DNA of 5,417 nucleotides from Promethearchaeota archaeon. Its GTDB lineage: Archaea; Asgardarchaeota; Lokiarchaeia; Sigynarchaeales; SOKP01. Where the stretch lies: the NCBI GenBank assembly GCA_019894655.1, contig JAGXNZ010000228.1, positions 1 to 5,417 on the forward strand, in the 5' to 3' direction. Position numbers and translations under genes: made by a program. Shown here piece by piece: positions 1 through 4,794 of the stretch. A model generated the notes under the pieces. It saw nothing but the letters and a program-made list of their open reading frames with translations, did no database searches and was not told where the DNA came from. Numbering within the stretch: position 1 is the first letter of the stretch; every line of letters begins with the position of its first letter.

Positions 1-71
1 ACGCATTCCTTACATTTTGTACAGTTCTCTACATCAATAGTGATCTTAGAGTTTTCGATCGCATTAATCAT
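1..71 (-). CDS. Ferredoxin-type [4Fe-4S] protein, N-terminal fragment
   Basis: An open frame reads from an ATG at 69-71 to the left edge: 23 complete codons plus two bases. The translation begins MINAIENSKITIDVENCTKC and continues K-E-C, giving a Cys-x2-Cys-x2-Cys start of a [4Fe-4S] binding loop preceded by the short beta segment (ITIDVENC) usual at the front of bacterial-type ferredoxin domains. A stop codon lies three codons upstream of the ATG, so this start is well defined. A TATA-like box at 97-106 would start transcription about 5 bases before the ATG, implying a nearly leaderless message. It lies 119 bases beyond the end of the epimerase gene, on the same strand. The rest is outside the window, so it could be a small ferredoxin or the N-terminal module of a larger redox enzyme. 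Confidence 0.72.
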   Translation of the reverse strand, partial: MINAIENSKITIDVENCTKCKEC

Positions 72-96
72 AATGTGTTATTATAATAATGCTAGA

Positions 97-106
97 TAAT
101 TATAAG
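97..106 (-). promoter_or_regulatory. Archaeal TATA-like box for the ferredoxin-type gene
   Basis: On the minus strand the bases read CTTATAATTA, a good match to an archaeal TATA box. Its centre is about 31 bases before the ATG at 71, which puts the expected transcription start near 76 and leaves a leader of only about 5 bases. This is pattern and spacing only; in AT-rich DNA such boxes also arise by chance. Confidence 0.4.
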
Positions 107-190
107 ATCCGAACTTACTCTCCAAATCTTCCTTTTTTACCAGAAAATGTTTTTAGGAATTTATAGCATTTAAAAGTAATTTAATGAGAC

Positions 191-976
191 TCAATCAACT
201 TTCCAGTAACACATGTCTCGAAATTTTTTTTTATATACTTGAACTTTGTGCATAGGACTTTTTTTAAATGCAAAGTAAAGGTTTTGTAAACTTGCTTTCT
301 CAAAATGTTGGCTCCACTGATCTTCTAAAATTTTATAATAAAGATTAATAGGAATCCCAATATCGGCTATGTATAGTTCGCCAACATTTTTCTCCTCTGT
401 AATGAGAAGTCCCTGTTTGACATATGCTAGCGTCAGAGTTGCTACTGGCTTTATGTCCGAGAAACTCTCTCCCGTTGTCGCATCGAGACCAGAAGGAATA
501 TCCAATGAAATTAAATTATGTAGGCTTGAATAGAAATTAAAAACATTGTTAGAAATTTCATCCTGCCGAGGGCTGAATTCATACCCTAGATAAGCATCGA
601 TAAATAAGGTATCATTCTCAAAATTTAAAAAATTAGATGGTAATCCGTTGGCGATCTCAATCCCTAGCTGCTCTGCTCTAATACATTGAATATTTGGAAC
701 ATTTTTAAGTTCACTTCTTCCCCTTGGAAGAAATATTTGAGAATTTAATCCCCAAGAGGCTAAACGCCTTGCTGCTACAATACCCCCTCCAGCGTTGTGT
801 CCTGTGCCCGCAATTATTATGTAGTTAGAATATTTATTTTTTGATAGATTTAGAGCTAAAATTGCTAGGTTTAAGCCTGCGAGTTCCATCATTAGCTCAA
901 CGGGGATTTTAAAATCTTCTACCATTATACGATCAACTTCAATCATCTGTTCTTTCGTAATGCCTGGTAAACTCAT
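191..976 (-). CDS. nnrE: NAD(P)H-hydrate epimerase (YjeF N-terminal domain, stand-alone)
   Basis: This 261-residue protein is a YjeF_N-family Rossmann-like enzyme. The family interconverts the R and S forms of hydrated NAD(P)H so that a partner dehydratase can restore NAD(P)H. Visible hallmarks are the N-terminal helix region (ITKEQMIEVDRIM, then LMMELAG, cf. family LMExAG), the nucleotide-binding loop GTGHNAGGG at residues 57-65 followed by VAARRLASWG, the FIDAYLG segment with the likely catalytic Asp127, and LDIPSGLDATTGE at 158-170. The loop differs from the commoner NNGGDG form: the Asp is Gly. The YjeF_C dehydratase domain fused to it in many organisms is absent, so the partner would be encoded elsewhere. 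Residues 230-261 form a Lys-rich tail beyond the core. The ATG is supported by an AGAGGGA sequence six bases upstream. It lies 38 bases after the Fe-S protein gene and is probably cotranscribed with it. Likely cytosolic. Confidence 0.88.
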   Translation of the reverse strand: MSLPGITKEQMIEVDRIMVEDFKIPVELMMELAGLNLAILALNLSKNKYSNYIIIAGTGHNAGGGIVAARRLASWGLNSQIFLPRGRSELKNVPNIQCIRAEQLGIEIANGLPSNFLNFENDTLFIDAYLGYEFSPRQDEISNNVFNFYSSLHNLISLDIPSGLDATTGESFSDIKPVATLTLAYVKQGLLITEEKNVGELYIADIGIPINLYYKILEDQWSQHFEKASLQNLYFAFKKSPMHKVQVYKKKFRDMCYWKVD

Positions 977-981
977 AAAAT

Positions 982-988
982 TCCCTCT
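982..988 (-). promoter_or_regulatory. Ribosome binding site of the epimerase gene
   Basis: The minus strand reads AGAGGGA, complementary to the CCUCC core at the archaeal 16S 3' end, with a six-base spacer to the ATG at 976. It sits in the 38-base gap after the Fe-S protein gene. This fits an internal operon gene translated by Shine-Dalgarno initiation, unlike several other genes here that look leaderless. Confidence 0.6.
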
Positions 989-1014
989 TAACTTAAAGAT
1001 TAAAGAAAAATGTA

Positions 1015-2139
1015 TTATGTTTGAGTTTTTTCTGCTCTTGCCAATTCTGCTTTTTTATCCATGATTTTTGTGAAAGTTGCTAAAGTGTTTCTCGGAGGAA
1101 GTATCTCTTCTTCTTTTTTAATAAGCGACATTGCTTCAGATGTGCAAGTAGGAATGCAAACTCCACAACCAATACACCGATCTTTATCTACTACAGCGAC
1201 ATCGTCTTCAACTTGAACTGCATCAACATTACATCGATCTTCACAGGTACCACACCCTATACATAGCTCGGTATCTACTTCAGCACGGTAGTTAGTAGCG
1301 AATAATTGAGCAAATTCTGGTAGCTGTTTATGGCTTGTAAGTATTCCACAACAACAACCACAACAGGTACATATATTCATTGGCCGTTGAGAATTTCCTG
1401 GTTGTAGCACTAAACCATCCTCCTCTGCTTTTTCTAAGATTTTAAATGCTTCTTCTTTCGAAATTTCTCGAGCTAGACCTTTTTCTATACTCATCTTAGC
1501 AGCGGTCCTAAACGTAAAGCAGGATTCGCGTATTTTAGTCTTCGTGCATGGTTCCCCGATAAGATCTGCCCCTTTTCGACAGATACATTCCATAACTGCT
1601 ATTGGTTCCCCAATATTTTCAATTAAGGCTTTTAAATCGTCGTACTGAGCTATTGACTGTTCGTAATTAACAGACTGATCCAACGGGATCACCCGTAATT
1701 GAGGAACACCTGAACTTTGGTATTCTTCTGTAAAAAATGTGTTATGTAAGTATTCATGGGCATCTTTAAAAAATTCGGGTGTCAATCTATTTAATTGGTA
1801 TTCAAAAAATCCTACTACCATAGGAGCGCTCCCATAATACTTAGTGTCGTTTTCTCCTTCTTTCACGATCCCACGATTAATTAAGCCATTGAAATACATC
1901 TCATCCAGTTTGTCTTCTAATTCTTCTAAAGAGATACCACTCTTTTTCAATCGCCTAAAAATTTTTTTTAACGGATCCGCCATAAAATTCAATTCCAGCG
2001 CGATTTTGGCTTGTTCTAGAGTGAAAAGATGCTTCAAAATTTTAATTTCAATACCAGATTCTGTAGCTGGATAACCAACTGGCATCTTATCAAGATGTTT
2101 CTGTAATTCTCGGTATATATCAATATTTTCTTGTTCCAT
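1015..2139 (-). CDS. Cysteine-rich protein with two C-terminal [4Fe-4S] ferredoxin domains
   Basis: This 374-residue soluble protein has three parts. Residues about 20-105 are helical and Lys/Glu-rich (ILKHLFTLEQAKIALELNF, then LEELEDKLDEMYFNGLINRG), resembling a winged-helix-like module. The middle part has Cys185, 187, 198 and 207 (ECICRKG, EPC, ESC) and the cluster ICTCCGCCCG at 256-265, which could bind an additional metal centre. Residues 293-303 (CIGCGTCEDRC) and 322-332 (CIGCGVCIPTC) are two ferredoxin loops, each with three closely spaced Cys and a fourth Cys; the fourth Cys is not followed by the usual Pro. Similar proteins are generally annotated only as 4Fe-4S binding proteins, and I cannot name the partner or reaction; electron transfer or redox sensing is inferred. 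The helical N-terminus makes a regulator possible, but no clear recognition helix was verified. A TATA-like box 26 bases before the ATG suggests a leaderless mRNA. It heads a likely transcript with the epimerase gene. Confidence 0.85.
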   Translation of the reverse strand: MEQENIDIYRELQKHLDKMPVGYPATESGIEIKILKHLFTLEQAKIALELNFMADPLKKIFRRLKKSGISLEELEDKLDEMYFNGLINRGIVKEGENDTKYYGSAPMVVGFFEYQLNRLTPEFFKDAHEYLHNTFFTEEYQSSGVPQLRVIPLDQSVNYEQSIAQYDDLKALIENIGEPIAVMECICRKGADLIGEPCTKTKIRESCFTFRTAAKMSIEKGLAREISKEEAFKILEKAEEDGLVLQPGNSQRPMNICTCCGCCCGILTSHKQLPEFAQLFATNYRAEVDTELCIGCGTCEDRCNVDAVQVEDDVAVVDKDRCIGCGVCIPTCTSEAMSLIKKEEEILPPRNTLATFTKIMDKKAELARAEKTQT

Positions 2140-2160
2140 ACAATATTGCAGTAGTTCCTA

Positions 2161-2169
2161 ATTTAAAAA
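2161..2169 (-). promoter_or_regulatory. TATA-like box for the Fe-S protein gene
   Basis: The minus strand reads CTTTTTAAAT around here, centred about 26 bases before the ATG at 2139. That is the normal archaeal TATA-to-start distance, so the message would be leaderless. No good Shine-Dalgarno sequence lies just before the ATG, which agrees. A second box, TTTATAA, on the same strand near 2184-2190 would give a leader of about 20 bases instead. The 102-base gap to the upstream methyltransferase gene has no strong T-tract terminator. Confidence 0.42.
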
Positions 2170-2241
2170 GTTGATAATTATGTTATAAAGGCTTAGGGAA
2201 CTGATATTATTACAAAATAGTGATTGCTGCATCCAATTATT

Positions 2242-3207
2242 TCACTTTTTGTAATCTTTCCATTCAGGAGGGATTTTAGATACTTTTTCGCGCCCTGTAG
2301 GTTGATAAACTTTTTTTCCTAAAGGTCTAAATTTTAAATCTCCCTTAAAAAATTGCGAAATTCTTTGCTTAGCTATTTTAATATATTCTAATTCTTTGTC
2401 TACACCAATTACCTTTCTAGAATGCTTTAATCCAGCGATTAGGGTCGTTCCTACACCACAAAAAGGATCTAAAATATAATCTCCTTTGTTTGTGAGTGCA
2501 AGAATACATCTTTCTACTAATTCTATGGGAAATTGACAAGGATGAATGCTTTTTTCTGGATGATTAGATTTAACGTTAGGAAACTCCCAGAAAGCGGTCA
2601 TCCAATCATCTTCTAATATTTTCCAGACATCCGAAGGATTTTTTCCTAATGGATTTCCAGACAATTTTCCCTTATTTGGTCCCTTATATGCCCGTTTCCC
2701 GGGATATTTAGCTGGTACTCTTATCGAATCTAAATTGAAGATGTAATTATCTGCTTTAGTAAACCACAGAATTGTCTCATATCTTCCGGAAAATCGATTC
2801 TTACAATGTAAGCCATGTCCAAAATGCCAAACAATTCTATTCCTTAATTTCATGCCTGTTCTTTTGAAAATTTCGTAAAAATAGATATCTAAAGGATAAA
2901 TTTCTCCGTTATTTACGTAATTTCCAACTTCCCAACAAATACTACCTTCACTTCTAAGTTTGCTATAGATTAGTTTAATGATTTTTTCTTGATTCTTCAA
3001 ATACACCTCTAATGTTGCTTTTTCCTCGTATTCTTTACCAATGTTGTAAGGCGGTGAAGTCACGATTAAATTTATACTTTCATCAGGTAGAGTTTTCAAG
3101 AATTCTAGTGAATCTCCATGATGTAAAATGATCTTACCTTCTCTATCGAATTTAGTGAAAATTTTGTAAGGTTTTGAATTAGAAGTAATCTTTTTTGCTG
3201 TTGTCAT
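2242..3207 (-). CDS. Site-specific DNA methyltransferase, beta-type motif order (N4-cytosine or N6-adenine)
   Basis: This 321-residue enzyme transfers a methyl group from S-adenosylmethionine to an exocyclic amino group of DNA. Motifs run in beta-class order. The catalytic motif IV TSPPY is at 50-54, just after HHGDSLEFL. A target-recognition region (residues about 120-215) includes RFSGRYETILWFTK and the segment KYPGKRAYKGPNKGKLSGNP. Then come motif X (IHPCQFPIELVER), SAM-binding motif I DPFCGVGTT at 247-255, and motif II VIGVDKE. SPPY is more usual for N4-cytosine enzymes, but sequence alone does not settle the target base or site. It looks complete, with every core motif intact. No restriction endonuclease lies on either side, so it is probably an orphan modification enzyme, or a system whose nuclease is elsewhere. 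The start ATG has no clear Shine-Dalgarno sequence; a TATAGT-like box about 38 bases upstream would give a short leader. It is transcribed divergently from the cupin gene. Confidence 0.9.
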   Translation of the reverse strand: MTTAKKITSNSKPYKIFTKFDREGKIILHHGDSLEFLKTLPDESINLIVTSPPYNIGKEYEEKATLEVYLKNQEKIIKLIYSKLRSEGSICWEVGNYVNNGEIYPLDIYFYEIFKRTGMKLRNRIVWHFGHGLHCKNRFSGRYETILWFTKADNYIFNLDSIRVPAKYPGKRAYKGPNKGKLSGNPLGKNPSDVWKILEDDWMTAFWEFPNVKSNHPEKSIHPCQFPIELVERCILALTNKGDYILDPFCGVGTTLIAGLKHSRKVIGVDKELEYIKIAKQRISQFFKGDLKFRPLGKKVYQPTGREKVSKIPPEWKDYKK

Positions 3208-3336
3208 CGTTAATCTAAATTTTTGCTAGTGAAGGATAGGAACTATAATGCTATTGAAATTTAATCAAATTTTTTAAATTAAATTATTTGTTAAGCCTTT
3301 ATCAATATTACACTTGTTTTTTTTCTTTAAAACTCA

Positions 3337-3357
3337 AAATTAAACATGTTCGAATTT
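3337..3357. promoter_or_regulatory. Imperfect palindrome with an AACATGTT core, possible operator
   Basis: The 8-base perfect palindrome AACATGTT (3343-3350) is flanked by AAATT on the left and AATTT on the right, so the arms match with spacers of one and two bases. It sits in the 225-base divergent region between the methyltransferase and the cupin genes, about 15 bases upstream of the cupin TATA-like box. A dimeric regulator could bind it, but in AT-rich DNA a short palindrome is weak evidence. The rest of 3208-3432 holds promoter-like AT tracts and no convincing reading frame. Confidence 0.2.
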
Positions 3358-3368
3358 AGGTTTATAAA

Positions 3369-3378
3369 CGCTTTATAA
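3369..3378 (+). promoter_or_regulatory. BRE/TATA-like promoter for the cupin gene
   Basis: The sequence around here reads AAACGCTTTATAATT: an A-rich BRE-like stretch followed by TTTATAAT. Placing the transcription start about 26 bases downstream gives a position near 3401 and a leader of about 30 bases. That leader contains the G-rich GTGGATG at 3418-3424, a weak candidate ribosome binding site about 8 bases before the TTG start. Confidence 0.45.
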
Positions 3379-3432
3379 TTATACTTATTAAAATACTAAA
3401 ATCATTAAAATTGAAAAGTGGATGTGTAATAT

Positions 3433-3750
3433 TTGAGTGAAAATCCTGAAATTTTAGATTTAGAAAGTTTGCTTGATTATCAAGAAGGCTCCGTTGTTAG
3501 TAGAATGTTGATGAACAAAAAAATAGGCACTGTAACCTTGTTTTCTTTTGATAAGGGTGAGGGTTTAAGTGAGCATACAGCTCCTTTTGATGCGTTAGTT
3601 TACGTCTTCGATGGCAAAGCAGAAATCATAATTTCTAAAAAGCCTTATATTTTAGAAAAAGGGCAAATGATAATGATGCCCGCTAATGAACCCCATGCTC
3701 TTAACGCTCTAGAGCGATTTAAAATGATGCTAATAATGGTTAAAGCTTAG
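3433..3750 (+). CDS. Small single-domain cupin protein
   Basis: This 105-residue protein is one cupin beta-barrel. Residues about 32-62 form cupin motif 1 (FDKGEGLSEHTAPFDALVYV, then FDGKAEI), with His48 and Asp53 where many cupins have HxH and Glu. Residues 77-91 form motif 2 (GQMIMMPANEPHALN), with Pro83 and His88. The metal ligand set is therefore reduced, and metal binding is uncertain. This short form, with LSEHTAPFDALV and a C-terminal RFKM segment, is a common bacterial and archaeal family of unassigned function; binding or sensing a small ligand is typical, but no substrate can be named. The start is TTG. A stop codon lies two codons upstream, and the family N-terminus (LLDYQEGSVVSR) begins well before the first ATG, so TTG is favoured. 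The gene runs divergently from the methyltransferase and converges on the gelsolin-domain gene. Likely cytosolic. Confidence 0.87.
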   Translation: MSENPEILDLESLLDYQEGSVVSRMLMNKKIGTVTLFSFDKGEGLSEHTAPFDALVYVFDGKAEIIISKKPYILEKGQMIMMPANEPHALNALERFKMMLIMVKA

Positions 3751-3761
3751 AAAATAAGCGA

Positions 3762-3781
3762 TTTTTTCTTTTTATTTTATC
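3762..3781 (+). terminator. T-tract terminator after the cupin gene
   Basis: Eleven bases after the cupin stop comes a run of T6, T5 and T4 blocks broken by single C or A bases. Such T-rich tracts cause intrinsic termination in archaea. A weak six-pair stem (AGAAAA with TTTTCT, 3749-3769) overlaps it but is too AT-rich to matter much. Further T tracts follow at 3815-3829, inside the 3' end of the convergent gene. Confidence 0.55.
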
Positions 3782-3784
3782 TTT

Positions 3785-3794
3785 GAAAAAATAA
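3785..3794 (-). terminator. T-tract terminator after the gelsolin-domain gene
   Basis: On the minus strand a T6 run (TTATTTTTTC) follows the TAG stop at 3807 by about 13 bases. Together with the opposite-strand T tract it makes the 56-base convergent gap a two-way termination zone. The tract is short, so the call is tentative. Confidence 0.35.
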
Positions 3795-3806
3795 TCCTAT
3801 CTTTTT

Positions 3807-4574
3807 CTAATAATATTTTTTCTTTTTTTCCAGAAATTGTTGCTCTATCAAAATATCCATCTGAGCATTCAACCAACACAACTCATCATATGTGCTAGAT
3901 GAATTAAACACTTCCTCTGCCATTTTACGAATATCTTCAAGCGAAGGCATTTCGAGTCGCACATTTTGAATAGATTCGGCTAAAAGCCAGCATAAATCGT
4001 TATACGAATATTTTTTTATAGAGAGATAATAAGCAGCTTCTTTTATTTGAGATTCTAAACCAATTTCTTCGTCATCTGTAGTCACTACATCTTTTTCTAT
4101 GGATTCCAACTCTTCATCTTCTTCATTTTCTATAATGAGTGTTCTGTGTTTTTTTAGTTGCGTTAACCAGCCAAAAACTCCTGCTTCACCGTCCTCGTCT
4201 TTAATCTCGGGAGTTTTAATATCTGAAGTGGATGGCGTCTCTTCTTTAGGTGCTAATAGCACTAGCTCGGGTCTGCGTTCAATTGATTTACCTGGTATTA
4301 GTCCCTTTTTTAACTGATCCATCATCGATAAGAACGATCCATATTCCCTCTTTTGAATCATTATTAATATCTTACACGCACCTCCGCGATCTTTATCAAA
4401 TCTCCTAGCCCATGCTGCTGTGAGGTCTTTTTTATATTGGGGAACTTTAAGTCCTACCCAGACGTATAGTGTGTTTTTCTCGATGTCATCAATAAGATAT
4501 ACATGATGGTCATCAAAATCTAAATTACTTAGATCGATTAAATTTCCTTTTTCATCAAGACAATATAATTTCAA
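3807..4574 (-). CDS. Gelsolin-like domain protein with acidic linker and duplicated helical C-terminus
   Basis: Residues 1-105 of this 255-residue protein resemble a single gelsolin domain. The strands HVYLIDD and TLYVWVG (24-41) match the family pattern vyllD...iyvWvG. They are followed by the helix KKDLTAAWARRF, the strand ACKILIMIQ, and the helix YGSFLSMMDQL (gelsolin-family GxExxxF region). Such domains bind actin in eukaryotes and in Asgard archaea, so a role in severing, capping or bundling an archaeal actin is plausible but inferred. Residues about 107-175 are a low-complexity, strongly acidic linker (EEDEELESIEKD). Residues 177-243 hold two 29-residue copies of a helical motif with Y-[ND]-[DE]-L-C-W-L-x-A, and the end is Lys-rich. 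No signal peptide or membrane segment is seen. The start is TTG: a stop lies five codons upstream and no in-frame ATG or GTG intervenes. Possible promoters lie at 4603-4611 and 4627-4634. A weaker alternative is an unrelated alpha/beta fold with chance similarity. Confidence 0.8.
   Translation of the reverse strand: MKLYCLDEKGNLIDLSNLDFDDHHVYLIDDIEKNTLYVWVGLKVPQYKKDLTAAWARRFDKDRGGACKILIMIQKREYGSFLSMMDQLKKGLIPGKSIERRPELVLLAPKEETPSTSDIKTPEIKDEDGEAGVFGWLTQLKKHRTLIIENEEDEELESIEKDVVTTDDEEIGLESQIKEAAYYLSIKKYSYNDLCWLLAESIQNVRLEMPSLEDIRKMAEEVFNSSSTYDELCWLNAQMDILIEQQFLEKKKKYY
3846..4046 (-). repeat. Coding tandem duplication of a helical motif in the gelsolin-domain protein
   Basis: Residues 177-205 and 215-243 align without gaps at a period of 38 residues. 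Identical positions include Ile177/215, Ala181/219, Tyr191/229, Leu-Cys-Trp-Leu 194-197/232-235 and Ala199/237, with conservative pairs at Asn/Asp, Asp/Glu and Lys/Arg positions. The copies are diverged at DNA level, so the duplication is old. The motif looks alpha-helical and amphipathic and may mediate protein contacts. Confidence 0.6.
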
Positions 4575-4626
4575 ATATAAACCACATTAAAGTTGATTAA
4601 GCTTATTAAAATAGATTCAATTAAGG

Positions 4627-4634
4627 TATAAAAA
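4627..4634 (-). promoter_or_regulatory. TATA-like box for the gelsolin-domain gene
   Basis: The minus strand reads TTTTTATACC around here, which would start transcription near 4604 and leave a leader of about 30 bases before the TTG. A nearer candidate, TTTTAATAA at 4603-4611, would give a nearly leaderless message. Which is used cannot be told from sequence. The divergent region 4575-4794 otherwise has no ATG-initiated frame and no recognisable RNA gene. Confidence 0.3.
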
Positions 4635-4767
4635 TTTTTATTAATCATATCTTCAAGTATCACACTAATTGTTTTTTACTTGAAATATTAAACTGTTAAT
4701 ACTTATTAAATTATTAATAGATTAAAATTTCTTCCATTTTCATTAAATTAAATTATAGAATATCTGC

Positions 4768-4774
4768 TATAAAA
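4768..4774 (+). promoter_or_regulatory. TATA box upstream of the right-edge methyltransferase
   Basis: TATAAAA is a perfect TATA element. Its centre is about 26 bases before 4797, so transcription would begin at about 4795-4798, right where the conserved methyltransferase reading frame begins to look real. A second box, AATTATAGAA at 4751-4760, lies about 29 bases before the out-of-frame GTG at 4784. The two boxes support different start models. Confidence 0.4.
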
Positions 4775-4794
4775 TCCGTACAGGTGTATTTAAA

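Noticed and set aside
1844..2074. Open frame of 76 codons on the plus strand
   Set aside because: It lies entirely opposite the well-supported Fe-S protein gene, is Ser/Phe-rich low-complexity sequence, and has no domain signature.
2185..3302. The 11-mer TAAGCCTTTAT occurs inverted on both sides of the methyltransferase gene (2185-2195 and 3292-3302), with TAGGAACTA also shared nearby
   Set aside because: Exact 11-base matches are expected by chance in a window of this size and AT content, the shared elements are in different order on each side, and no target duplication or transposase is seen.
3346..3378. Short ATG frame of 10 codons upstream of the cupin gene
   Set aside because: It is too short, lacks a ribosome binding site and overlaps the proposed palindrome and TATA element.
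3815..3829. T-rich run considered as a regulatory element
   Set aside because: It encodes the Lys-rich C-terminus of the gelsolin-domain protein, so composition explains it; at most it adds to termination of the cupin transcript.
4099..4317. Open frame of 72 codons on the plus strand
   Set aside because: It is the antisense of the acidic linker of the gelsolin-domain gene; its Ser-rich composition is what reversed Asp/Glu codons give.
4575..4794. Possible small gene or non-coding RNA in the divergent gap
   Set aside because: There is no ATG-initiated frame, no stable GC-containing stem and no tRNA-like or riboswitch-like fold; only promoter-like AT sequence is seen.
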